The notes: generated by a model from the sequence alone, not told the origin. A stretch of DNA of 5,936 nucleotides from JAMBLL01 sp036985935 (GCA_036985935.1 BTQP01000117.1:1-5936), one strand, 5' to 3'. Positions 1 through 5,480 are shown, counted from the stretch's first letter. Numbers and translations are program-made.

Positions 1-10
1 TCCTCTCGAT

Positions 11-33
11 GGCAGTTCGAATCTCTGACTGCC
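11..33. other. Stem-loop at the left edge, possible end of an upstream transcript
   Basis: Bases 11-17 pair with 27-33 (GGCAGTT with GACTGCC, one G-T wobble) around a 9-nt loop. It lies just upstream of the ribosome binding site of the first gene. It could be the terminator of a gene outside the window or a leader hairpin. There is no T-tract, and what lies to the left is not visible. Confidence 0.3.
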
Positions 34-56
34 CCGTATCAAGAGGAGAATTCACC

Positions 57-1244
57 GTGAAGAAACGAATAGCGGTATTGCTGATGGGGATAGGCCTTGT
101 TGCGGCGGCCTGCAGTTCGAGTGCCACCGACGACACAACAACGACCACCGCGGCCGACGTTGCAGCCGAAGCGCCGGCAACAGCGCCGTCCACAGTGACT
201 GTCCAGGATCAGATGAGTGACGGATCGACCGTTGTCGTACAGTCCGTCGATTTACCCTCGCCCGGTTTCATCGCCATTCACGCTGACAACGGTGGGTCGC
301 CAGGGGCAGTGATCGGAAACTCCGCATTGCTGCCGGCGGGTTCGTCGAGCGATGTATCTGTGACGCTCGACACACCGCTCGACGGGACATCGATCATCTG
401 GCCCATGGTTCACATCGACTCGGACTCTGACGGTACGTACACGTTCATGCCGCCGGACAACGCTATCGACGTTCCCGGTGTCACCACCGACGGAAGCGTC
501 GCAGTTGCGTCAGCGGCTGTGAGCCTTCTCCCCGATCGCGGCCCATCGTCGCTCGAAGCAGTTGACCAGGAAGGTCTCGGACTCGGACTCGTCGTGGCAT
601 CGGTCACGCTTCCTGCCCAGGGATTCGTTGCTGTTCACTCCGATGCTGATGGCGCGCCGGGCCCGGTCATCGGCGTCTCGAAGTTGCTCGCGGCGGGTAC
701 ATCGACCGATGTCGAGGTCATCTTCGACGAGCCTGTTGAGACATCCGGGAAGGTCTTCCCGATGCTCCACATCGACATGGATGGCGATGGTCAGTACACG
801 TTCATGCCGCCGGACAACGCCATCGACCTCCCTGGCCTGTTGGACAGCGGCGACGTCGCGGTGACCGGTATCAACCTGACGGTGCTGCCCGCAACGGCGC
901 CTTCGGCTCTCACCGCTGAGGAGCAGACAAGTGACGGGATGACCGTGGTTATCGCAAGCGTGACCCTGCCTTCGAACGGCTTTGTCGCCATCCACGCCGA
1001 CAATGCAGGTTCGCCTGGCCCGGTGATCGGAAACTCCGAGCTGCTTCAGGCGGGCGAGAGCACCGATGTCGTGGTCACGCTGGATGAGGCACTGTCGGCA
1101 TCTGGTGTCGTGTGGCCGATGGTTCATATCGATCTCGACGCTGACGGCGAGTACACCTTCATGCCGCCAGACAAAGCGATCGATGTTCCCGGCATCACGT
1201 CCGACGGCAACGTCGCGGTCGTGCCTGTTCAGGTCAACTTGTAG
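57..1244 (+). CDS. Secreted lipoprotein with three tandem DUF7282-like domains
   Basis: This 395-residue protein is predicted to be exported and lipid-anchored; its molecular role is unknown. The GTG start at 57 is chosen because GAGGAG at 43-48 lies 8 nt upstream and the protein then opens with a lipoprotein signal: KKR, a hydrophobic run, and AAAC with the lipidated Cys at 19. An ATG at 9 would bury that signal. A Thr/Ala-rich linker (about 24-45) leads to three homologous domains at about 46-159, 160-278 and 279-395, with a 119-residue period. Each has a GF(I/V)A(I/V)H strand, an SPG/APG-x-VIG turn, and a PM(V/L)HID-x-D-x-DG-x-YTFMPPD block. The layout resembles DUF7282, known from exported archaeal and bacterial proteins; I recall this family from its pattern only. 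The three DxDxDG loops (121-126, 240-245 and the equivalent in domain 3) look like calcium-binding loops, which is inference. A hairpin follows the stop, so the gene is probably transcribed separately from the cupredoxin cluster. Confidence 0.85.
   Translation: MKKRIAVLLMGIGLVAAACSSSATDDTTTTTAADVAAEAPATAPSTVTVQDQMSDGSTVVVQSVDLPSPGFIAIHADNGGSPGAVIGNSALLPAGSSSDVSVTLDTPLDGTSIIWPMVHIDSDSDGTYTFMPPDNAIDVPGVTTDGSVAVASAAVSLLPDRGPSSLEAVDQEGLGLGLVVASVTLPAQGFVAVHSDADGAPGPVIGVSKLLAAGTSTDVEVIFDEPVETSGKVFPMLHIDMDGDGQYTFMPPDNAIDLPGLLDSGDVAVTGINLTVLPATAPSALTAEEQTSDGMTVVIASVTLPSNGFVAIHADNAGSPGPVIGNSELLQAGESTDVVVTLDEALSASGVVWPMVHIDLDADGEYTFMPPDKAIDVPGITSDGNVAVVPVQVNL
437..1177 (+). repeat. Internal 357-nt coding repeat, three copies (span of the conserved block)
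   Basis: The three domains of the first lipoprotein are also repeats at DNA level. The block encoding YTFMPPDNA is identical over 27 nt between copies 1 (437-463) and 2 (794-820), exactly 357 nt apart. Copy 3 (1151-1177) differs at three positions. By contrast, 16 nt around VIGNS are identical between copies 1 (309-324) and 3 (1023-1038), 714 nt apart. The repeats probably arose by in-frame duplication of a single domain. Shared blocks that differ between pairs could reflect later conversion or codon constraint. Confidence 0.8.
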
Positions 1245-1256
1245 TCCTGATAGTGG

Positions 1257-1292
1257 CGGTTCCTGTGGTTTCGCTCGAGACTGCAGGAACCG
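1257..1292 (+). terminator. Strong hairpin terminator after the triple-domain lipoprotein gene
   Basis: A perfect 9-bp inverted repeat (CGGTTCCTG at 1257-1265 and CAGGAACCG at 1284-1292) continues inward with seven further pairs, three of them wobbles, to a 4-nt loop at 1273-1276. It begins 12 nt after the TAG stop. No T-tract follows, which is common for actinobacterial hairpin terminators. The 3' arm contains GGAAC, which also forms the -35-like part of a possible ECF promoter. Confidence 0.65.
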
Positions 1293-1311
1293 TCGTAGCA
1301 AGGGAGTCGTT
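1286..1311 (+). promoter_or_regulatory. Possible ECF sigma-type promoter for the cupredoxin-sigma-anti-sigma cluster
   Basis: GGAAC at 1286-1290 and GTT at 1309-1311 are separated by exactly 18 nt. This matches the GGAA(C/T)-N17 to 20-GTT pattern of actinobacterial ECF promoters of the SigE/SigH/SigR type. It would start transcription about 100 nt before the cupredoxin ATG. Autoregulation by the cluster's own sigma factor is therefore plausible. Both motifs are short, and the -35 part lies in the terminator stem, so a chance match is possible. Confidence 0.35.
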
Positions 1312-1337
1312 GTGACTGTGGTGCCATACCAGCGCCA

Positions 1338-1389
1338 CGAGAACCGACTCGGCCGTTTCGTCCGTATACATCTTCGTATACGGTTCTCG
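1338..1389 (+). promoter_or_regulatory. Overlapping inverted repeats in the leader of the cupredoxin gene
   Basis: Two perfect pairings share bases 1381-1383, so both cannot form fully at once. The short one is CCGTATAC at 1362-1369 with GTATACGG at 1376-1383, with a 6-nt loop. The long one is CGAGAACCG at 1338-1346 with CGGTTCTCG at 1381-1389. CGTATAC also occurs as a direct repeat 12 nt apart (1363 and 1375). The element lies 30 nt before the cupredoxin start. It could be an operator dyad or a switching mRNA leader. I recognise no known riboswitch or copper-regulator box. Confidence 0.5.
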
Positions 1390-1418
1390 CAGGGATCACT
1401 CAAACGTCTGGAGAGGCA

Positions 1419-1787
1419 ATGAGCAAGAGAATCATGATGTTTATAGGGATTGTGGCCGGGGCACTTGTGCTAGCAGCATGTTCGAGTTCGTCTGGCGAGA
1501 GTGTTGCGACAAGTTCAGCCGAATCATCGGGCGGAGGAGCCGGGATTTCGATCGAGAACTTTGCGTTTGGTCCTGACGATCTGACCGTGTCGGTTGGAGA
1601 CACAATCACGTGGACGAACGATGAAAACGGGGTACCTCATACAACAACCGCAGACGACGGTCTGTGGGACTCTGCGACGTTGCGTCCGGACGACACGTTC
1701 GCCTTCACGTTTACCGAGGCTGGCACGTTCACCTACTTCTGCTCCATCCATCCCGCGATGCGCGCAACGATCACGGTCACTGGTTGA
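1419..1787 (+). CDS. Cupredoxin (plastocyanin/azurin-like) lipoprotein
   Basis: This is a 122-residue blue-copper protein, probably an electron carrier or copper binder tethered to the outer face of the membrane. The signal peptide ends in LVLAAC with the lipidated Cys at 21. A Ser/Gly-rich linker (22-42) precedes the cupredoxin fold (43-122). All four type I copper ligands are visible: His74 in the PHTTT loop, then Cys108, His111 and Met114 in a C-x2-H-x2-M loop. The core has the usual SVGDTITWTN and AGTFTYFCSIHPAM signatures and is about the size of a minimal plastocyanin. The ATG at 1419 has GGAGAGG just upstream at 1410-1416. The ECF sigma gene follows after 10 nt, which suggests one transcript. 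No oxidase or copper transporter is visible, so the redox partner is unknown. The fold and copper site are secure; a stress-sensing role is inference from the neighbours. Confidence 0.93.
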   Translation: MSKRIMMFIGIVAGALVLAACSSSSGESVATSSAESSGGGAGISIENFAFGPDDLTVSVGDTITWTNDENGVPHTTTADDGLWDSATLRPDDTFAFTFTEAGTFTYFCSIHPAMRATITVTG

Positions 1788-1797
1788 GATTCGCTCG

Positions 1798-2346
1798 ATG
1801 TCTACCGCGTCTCTCGAGGATCGTCGCCTCTTCGCCTCATTCATCGATCGCGATGAGACGGCGATTCGCGAGATCTACCGGAGGTACGGCGGTGTGGTTT
1901 TCGGGATCGCCATGAAGATCCTCAGGGACCGCGGTCATGCCGAAGAGGCGGCCCAGCAAACGTTCGTCAAGGCATGGCAAGCAGCGGATCGTGTCGATCC
2001 GAACCGTGACATCGGGCCGTGGTTGTACACGATCGCGAGGCGCGTGGCGATCGACGTGTATCGCAGAGAGCGGCGGCATGCTGTGGTTGAACTCGAGGAC
2101 AGGGAGATCGCCGTCTTGCCACCCTCGATCGAGGGTGCGTGGGAAGAATGGCAGGTTCGACTTGCGGTTGGGGAGTTGCCACCCGATGAGCGAGACATTC
2201 TGAAACACACGTACTTTCTGGGATACACCCAGGAAGAGACGGCGCAACGCCTCGACATTCCGGTGGGAACTGTCAAGTCGAGGTCCTATCGAGCTCACCG
2301 ACGGCTTGCAGAGAGCTTGGATCATCTTCAGGAAGAAATCGCATGA
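1798..2346 (+). CDS. ECF-family RNA polymerase sigma factor (SigK/RskA-associated type)
   Basis: This 182-residue extracytoplasmic-function sigma factor has only regions 2 and 4. Region 2 spans about 22-93, with AEEAAQQTFVKAW (48-60) for core binding and PWLYTIARRVAIDVYRRERR (74-93) for -10 recognition. Region 4 spans about 124-174, with a helix-turn-helix at 144-166 for the -35. An acidic/proline linker joins them. The ATG at 1798 is chosen because region 2 begins shortly after it; no good ribosome binding site is seen, so translation is probably coupled to the cupredoxin stop 10 nt upstream. The stop overlaps the anti-sigma start as ATGA, the usual sigma/anti-sigma arrangement. The RskA-like partner points to a SigK-like group, which in Mycobacterium tuberculosis controls the surface lipoprotein gene mpt83 and the related mpt70. 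The group assignment is inferred from the partner, not from an alignment. Confidence 0.93.
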   Translation: MSTASLEDRRLFASFIDRDETAIREIYRRYGGVVFGIAMKILRDRGHAEEAAQQTFVKAWQAADRVDPNRDIGPWLYTIARRVAIDVYRRERRHAVVELEDREIAVLPPSIEGAWEEWQVRLAVGELPPDERDILKHTYFLGYTQEETAQRLDIPVGTVKSRSYRAHRRLAESLDHLQEEIA

Positions 2347-3017
2347 ACTGCCAGGACGTACGTGCAGCCCTGCTTGCGGGGGAGACATCAGAAGCGATCT
2401 CATCGCATCTTCATGGATGCGTCGAATGTCGCAGAGCGATCATCGATATCGAGACGGTGAGAACCGACCTCGCAAGCGACTCCATGTGGGCCGAACCGCC
2501 TGCTGGGCTCGAGGACTCGATTGTCGCAGCGATCGCCGGGGTTGAAAGCCCTACTGGCGAACGCTCCGCTGGCTCGCGAGTCGTTCCGGACAGGCGGTTT
2601 AGCGGCAGAGCGGTTGCCCTCATGTTCGGATCGGTAGCGGCTGTCCTGGTCATCGTCGTTGGCATTTTCGCAGTGCTCTCTCGAACTCCTGCGCCGGATT
2701 GGCAGGCGGCCATGGCAGGCGATAACACAACGACATCCGCGACGGGCGTCGTCTCAGGCTGGAACATGGGTGACGGCACGCGTGTCGTTCTCGAAGCTGC
2801 GGACCTCGGTGTCGCACCTGATGGTTTTGTGTATCAGTTGTGGTTCTCCCGGACTTCCGGTGATGTATCCGCAGGAACCTTCGCGGATCCGTCATATGTA
2901 GAACTGACCGTTGGTGTGTCCCGCAAGGATTTCCCCGCCGTGTGGATCGCTCTTCAACCCATCGGCACAGACGCGGCAAGCGCAGGTGAAGCCCTCCTGT
3001 GGACATCAGACAGCTGA
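2343..3017 (+). CDS. Membrane anti-sigma factor with zinc-binding N-terminus and RskA-like C-terminal domain
   Basis: This 224-residue single-pass protein is predicted to hold the preceding sigma factor inactive at the membrane. The cytoplasmic N-terminus carries a ZAS-type zinc motif, H22-x3-C26-x2-C29, with Cys3 as a possible further ligand. A helical and linker region follows, then one transmembrane helix at about 88-111 and an extracytoplasmic domain at about 114-224. That domain resembles the RskA C-terminal domain, with VYQLWFSR, SAGTF and a late AVWIALQP strand. Family knowledge suggests release of the sigma factor by regulated proteolysis after a signal outside the cell; no protease gene is visible here. 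The start overlaps the sigma stop (ATGA) and has AGGAAG at 2330-2335, 7 nt upstream. The C-terminus ends shortly after the domain, as expected. The signal itself is unknown. Confidence 0.9.
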   Translation: MNCQDVRAALLAGETSEAISSHLHGCVECRRAIIDIETVRTDLASDSMWAEPPAGLEDSIVAAIAGVESPTGERSAGSRVVPDRRFSGRAVALMFGSVAAVLVIVVGIFAVLSRTPAPDWQAAMAGDNTTTSATGVVSGWNMGDGTRVVLEAADLGVAPDGFVYQLWFSRTSGDVSAGTFADPSYVELTVGVSRKDFPAVWIALQPIGTDAASAGEALLWTSDS

Positions 3018-3027
3018 TGCGTCAGTC

Positions 3028-3048
3028 CTTCGGTGGGGACACCCGAAG
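3028..3048. terminator. Hairpin between convergent genes, possible bidirectional terminator
   Basis: CTTCGG at 3028-3033 pairs with CCGAAG at 3043-3048. Two more pairs beyond a one-base bulge close a GGGA loop. It lies in the 40-bp gap between the anti-sigma stop (3017) and the AcnX small-subunit stop (3058). The stem is short and there is no T-tract in either direction. A direct TGCGTCA repeat flanks it (3018-3024 and 3054-3060). Confidence 0.45.
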
Positions 3049-3057
3049 ATCGCTGCG

Positions 3058-3477
3058 TCATGGATCGGATTGACGAAGTGTCGTGCCGCCATCGAGGACG
3101 GACACGGTGTCTCCCGTTGCCAGCGCAGCGAACGTGACGTCATCCGTCACGATCACCGGGCAGGTTGTTCCATAGAGCTCGTCGGCGACAAGGGCGCCGA
3201 GCATCACGATGATGTCCGGTTCGTTCATGATGATCGCCCTTGGCGCAGTTCCTGCACGAATGCACTCGGCCAGAACGCCGCTGGACGAGGAGGACCCGCG
3301 ACTATGTGCCATGACAAGGATGCGGCCTGTTAGGTCTTCGCCGAGCTGAGGGTGCCGCTGATCGATGATCGTGCCGGAGGACGGGTCGACCCCGCCCCAG
3401 AAACTCAAAGGAACGTCGAGGCGGATCACCGTGCCAGCCGCATCTCCCGCCACGAGCGCCAGACATTCAGATTCCAT
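3058..3477 (-). CDS. Aconitase X small (swivel) subunit, DUF126
   Basis: This 139-residue swivel-domain subunit completes the active site of an AcnX dehydratase with the upstream large subunit. Family signatures are PLSFWGGVDPSSG (23-35), the D-x2-HPQLG segment (39-46), the Ser-rich RGSSSSS loop (60-66) and GTAPRAIIM. The Ser-rich loop is the family's likely catalytic or substrate-binding element. The ATG at 3477 is chosen because it starts right at the domain and overlaps the large-subunit stop by 11 nt, a translationally coupled arrangement. An upstream in-frame ATG at 3579 would add 34 unrelated residues from within the large-subunit gene. Length fits a stand-alone small subunit; in other AcnX types the two parts are fused. 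The substrate cannot be read from the sequence. Confidence 0.9.
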   Translation of the reverse strand: MESECLALVAGDAAGTVIRLDVPLSFWGGVDPSSGTIIDQRHPQLGEDLTGRILVMAHSRGSSSSSGVLAECIRAGTAPRAIIMNEPDIIVMLGALVADELYGTTCPVIVTDDVTFAALATGDTVSVLDGGTTLRQSDP

Positions 3478-4729
3478 GCCACAATCCGGGGTCTCGTACG
3501 ATTCGACCAGCGCGGGCGGATCGAACGCACTCGGCTGTCGAGCCGAACGCGACGTGCACTCCGAGATTGCCAGGCGCATACCACGCCCACTTGCCGGAGT
3601 CCGTCATGACCACCCCGTCGGTGTGGCGGATGATCGGCGTGACGTACGTGCAGGTGTCCGTCACCGCCGTGACACCACTCGCATCGAGGGCAGCCAACCA
3701 GCCACGGGCTTCCACTTCGGCGAGCGTGTCACGTGCTGTGCTCACATAGAACTCGACATCATCGTGGATGCAGTGTCCGTCGAGGAGACGGATCAGTTCC
3801 CCGAACCCGTCGATAGAGAGGTGAGGTGTCCCTATCGCTATCGCGCGCAGCGGTAGGTCCGTCCGTGTCGTCAGGTGATCCCGCGCAACAGCGATGTCGC
3901 CAGGAGTGACGTCGACGTGACGAAGGTCGCCGGGCGGGCACACCGCGTCGATCGATGTAGCTTCCGGTGTGACGCCAAGCGCATGGAACAACGCTACCGA
4001 TCCCGAGGACGCGGCAGACGCTCCCAGCGCCTTGAGTTGGTCCTCTGTCGTTGTCCGAGGGAGGCCATCGATAACGGGCACACCGCTTCCACACGAAAGA
4101 CCGATGAAGTGACCAAGCACCGGGTAGAACACGTCTTCGTTCAGTAGATCGTCCGGTAAGCCCACAAGCCGGTACAGCACCGATCCCGTGCGTCCCTCGT
4201 CGAGGTGGAACCCTGCGGCGGGGACTCTGCCCGTTATCGCACATGAGATATCGATGAAGTCGCCGTATCGGTTGGTGCGTGCTCCGAGGACCGAGTTCGC
4301 AAACACGATGGCGTTCGACTCCGCCCACGCGATCTGGTCACCGAATCGGGGTCGATCGGTGAGCTGGTACGGAGCGCACGTCCATGTGGCGCTGCCACCC
4401 ATATCGACGTATGCATCAACGAGCCGCAGCGCGTTTGCTCGGGCGGGTTCGTCCAACCTATTGAGCTCGGGGTGCAACAGATCCAGTGATGCGACATTGA
4501 GTGTCGTCGGCACCGAAACATGGGCGCCGCCATCGCGAAGTCGTTCGGCGAAATCCAGCCCTGCCATACCGTTGTAGATGCACGAATCGACGTGCGCACT
4601 CACGATGTCGAGGAGATGCGTGGCCCCCATTGTCCCGGCAGTCCGTACGATGATCCGCATGGCGAACTCGGCGCCCGCACCGAACTCACCTTTGAGGAAG
4701 GCCTGGTCGCGGTCCGTCAGGTCGAGCAT
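3467..4729 (-). CDS. Aconitase X large catalytic subunit (DUF521), possible cis-3-hydroxyproline dehydratase
   Basis: This 420-residue cytosolic iron-sulfur dehydratase subunit belongs to the aconitase superfamily. The N-terminus (LTDRDQAFLKGEFG) is typical of AcnX and supports the ATG at 4729. Family blocks follow: the SAHVDSCIYNG loop (44-54), VPTTLNVASLDL (73-84), TWTCAPYQ (115-122), WAESNAIVFANSVLGARTNRYG (135-156), DISCAITGRVP from 160, then the late DTCTYVTP and SGKWAWYAPGNLG motifs. Cys50, Cys118, Cys163 and later Cys residues are candidates for cluster ligands; I cannot say which ones bind it. Characterised bacterial members dehydrate cis-3-hydroxy-L-proline, and an archaeal member dehydrates phosphomevalonate. 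No proline racemase, pyrroline-carboxylate reductase or mevalonate gene is nearby, so the substrate is open. No good ribosome binding site is seen; TATGCT lies 6 nt before the ATG, which suggests a leaderless mRNA. Confidence 0.92.
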   Translation of the reverse strand: MLDLTDRDQAFLKGEFGAGAEFAMRIIVRTAGTMGATHLLDIVSAHVDSCIYNGMAGLDFAERLRDGGAHVSVPTTLNVASLDLLHPELNRLDEPARANALRLVDAYVDMGGSATWTCAPYQLTDRPRFGDQIAWAESNAIVFANSVLGARTNRYGDFIDISCAITGRVPAAGFHLDEGRTGSVLYRLVGLPDDLLNEDVFYPVLGHFIGLSCGSGVPVIDGLPRTTTEDQLKALGASAASSGSVALFHALGVTPEATSIDAVCPPGDLRHVDVTPGDIAVARDHLTTRTDLPLRAIAIGTPHLSIDGFGELIRLLDGHCIHDDVEFYVSTARDTLAEVEARGWLAALDASGVTAVTDTCTYVTPIIRHTDGVVMTDSGKWAWYAPGNLGVHVAFGSTAECVRSARAGRIVRDPGLWHGI

Positions 4730-4735
4730 TTGCCG

Positions 4736-4741
4736 AGCATA
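4736..4741 (-). promoter_or_regulatory. Candidate -10 box for a leaderless AcnX transcript
   Basis: On the minus strand TATGCT fits the TANNNT pattern of -10 elements and is followed by 6 nt and then the ATG at 4729. Transcription would then begin at or near the A of the start codon. No clear TTGACA-like -35 is present; the -35 position falls inside the 24-bp tandem repeat, which may bind an activator. Confidence 0.45.
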
Positions 4742-4751
4742 CGCACACCAT

Positions 4752-4799
4752 TGGATCTGCGTGGATGAGGAAACCTGGATCTGCGTGGATGAGGAAACC
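4752..4799. repeat. Perfect 24-bp tandem duplication upstream of the AcnX genes
   Basis: Bases 4752-4775 and 4776-4799 are identical 24-mers (plus strand begins TGGATCTGCG and ends GAGGAAACC). The copies are exact and directly adjacent, 22 nt from the AcnX start. They cover the region where the -35 and upstream activator sites would lie. A degenerate copy (15 of 18 bases matching the first 18 nt of the unit) occurs at 4828-4845. Confidence 0.9.
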
Positions 4800-4810
4800 G
4801 CTGAGTCAGC
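4800..4810. promoter_or_regulatory. 11-bp palindrome abutting the tandem repeat
   Basis: GCTGAGTCAGC is a perfect dyad (GCTGA and TCAGC around a central G) that starts at the base after the tandem repeat. With the repeats it forms a compact block between 4752 and 4810 upstream of AcnX. It could be an operator for a dimeric regulator. No regulator gene is in the window, and 5-bp half-sites can occur by chance. Confidence 0.3.
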
Positions 4811-4882
4811 TTGCGACCGAGGGCTCCTGGATGGGCGTGGGTGAGTCTGCGAAAACGAGAGTGACGTGGGTATGCGAACCCT

Positions 4883-5413
4883 CTATGTGTGGCGACTGCG
4901 TGTCGAGTACAGCAGTTTGACGACCCCGTTGCTGAACGCGATGCTCTCGACGAGGTCGAGCGGCCCCTCGTAGGGTTGGGCAAACAACGGCACCCCGGAT
5001 CCGAGTACCACGGGCATCACGTACATCTCGAGCGTGTCGATCGCTCCCTCCGAGAGACCTGCCGATATCACGTCTCCGCCCCCGACCACCCAAAGACGCG
5101 ACGTCACGCCATTCGCGTAGGCAGCGATCGCCTCACCTGTGACCTTCGACGAGAACGTGATCTTCGCCTCTTCGGGCATCTCGAGCGTTCGGGTTGTCAG
5201 CACCAGGCCTGGTGTGTCCCCGTACGGCCATCCCCACGCAAGGATCTGCTCGTATGTCGTGCTTCCCATGACGACGGCTCCAACGCTGTCGATGAACTCG
5301 TCGTACCCGTATTCGTCTGACCCGAACTCTGTGAGGAAATCGACTGAACCTCCTTCAGCGGCGATGTATCCGTCGAGACTCACGGCGACGTATGCGATCA
5401 CTTCCGATGCCAT
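4883..5413 (-). CDS. RibD C-terminal/dihydrofolate reductase-like oxidoreductase
   Basis: This 176-residue cytosolic protein is predicted to be an NADPH-dependent reductase of the RibD C-terminal/DHFR-fold superfamily, in the class of small stand-alone members of unknown substrate. Visible motifs are SLDGYIA (12-18), VVMGSTTYE (47-55), LVLTTRTL (70-77), the dinucleotide-binding LWVVGGGDVI (107-116), and MPVVLGSGVPLF (133-144). Length matches single-domain members, and the deaminase half of bifunctional RibD is absent. It should not be named folA or ribD without further evidence. The ATG at 5413 precedes the first core strand by five residues. No ribosome binding site is visible, but TAGCTT lies 6 nt upstream, consistent with a leaderless mRNA. 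It is divergent from the DUF192 gene and is separated from AcnX by 153 bp containing AcnX control elements, so it is probably not in that operon. Confidence 0.88.
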   Translation of the reverse strand: MASEVIAYVAVSLDGYIAAEGGSVDFLTEFGSDEYGYDEFIDSVGAVVMGSTTYEQILAWGWPYGDTPGLVLTTRTLEMPEEAKITFSSKVTGEAIAAYANGVTSRLWVVGGGDVISAGLSEGAIDTLEMYVMPVVLGSGVPLFAQPYEGPLDLVESIAFSNGVVKLLYSTRSRHT

Positions 5414-5419
5414 GAGGGC

Positions 5420-5425
5420 AAGCTA
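5420..5425 (-). promoter_or_regulatory. Candidate -10 box for a leaderless oxidoreductase transcript
   Basis: On the minus strand TAGCTT fits TANNNT and is followed by 6 nt and then the ATG at 5413. The same geometry is seen at the AcnX start. No convincing -35 is seen. Confidence 0.4.
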
Positions 5426-5480
5426 CCGCACGCTTGTGACACATTCCCTGTTCGGTTGATCGGTATCCATGATGCAGCTG

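Noticed and set aside
11..35. tRNA 3' end (GTTCGAATC looks like a T-loop)
   Set aside because: The flanking 5-nt T-stem has mismatches at two of five positions, no CCA follows, and the rest of a tRNA would lie outside the window. The bases pair better as the 11-33 hairpin.
9..56. ATG at 9 as the start of the first lipoprotein
   Set aside because: It would place 16 unrelated residues before the signal peptide. The GTG at 57 has a strong ribosome binding site and gives a proper lipoprotein signal.
510..1403. Long minus-strand open frame (297 codons) opposite the triple-domain lipoprotein
   Set aside because: It is rich in Arg and His, has no recognisable domain, and repeats only because the plus-strand gene repeats. 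It is an antisense shadow of a well-supported gene.
1594..1797. N-terminal extension of the sigma factor from an ATG at 1594
   Set aside because: It would overlap most of the cupredoxin gene in another frame and adds no known domain. The ATG at 1798 starts just before region 2.
3133..3151. Perfect 7-bp hairpin (CGTGACG/CGTCACG)
   Set aside because: It lies within the AcnX small-subunit coding region, where it encodes the conserved end of the domain. There is no sign that it acts as a terminator or operator.
3478..3579. N-terminal extension of the AcnX small subunit from an ATG at 3579
   Set aside because: The extra residues lie inside the large-subunit gene and do not resemble the family. 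The ATG at 3477 starts at the domain and gives an 11-nt overlap.
4752..4799. CRISPR array or insertion-sequence end
   Set aside because: The 24-bp copies are directly adjacent with no spacers, there are only two exact copies, and no cas or transposase gene is present.
4578..4844. Plus-strand open frame through the 24-bp repeat
   Set aside because: Most of it is antisense to the AcnX N-terminus. The repeat is in frame only because 24 is a multiple of three, and there is no domain or ribosome binding site.
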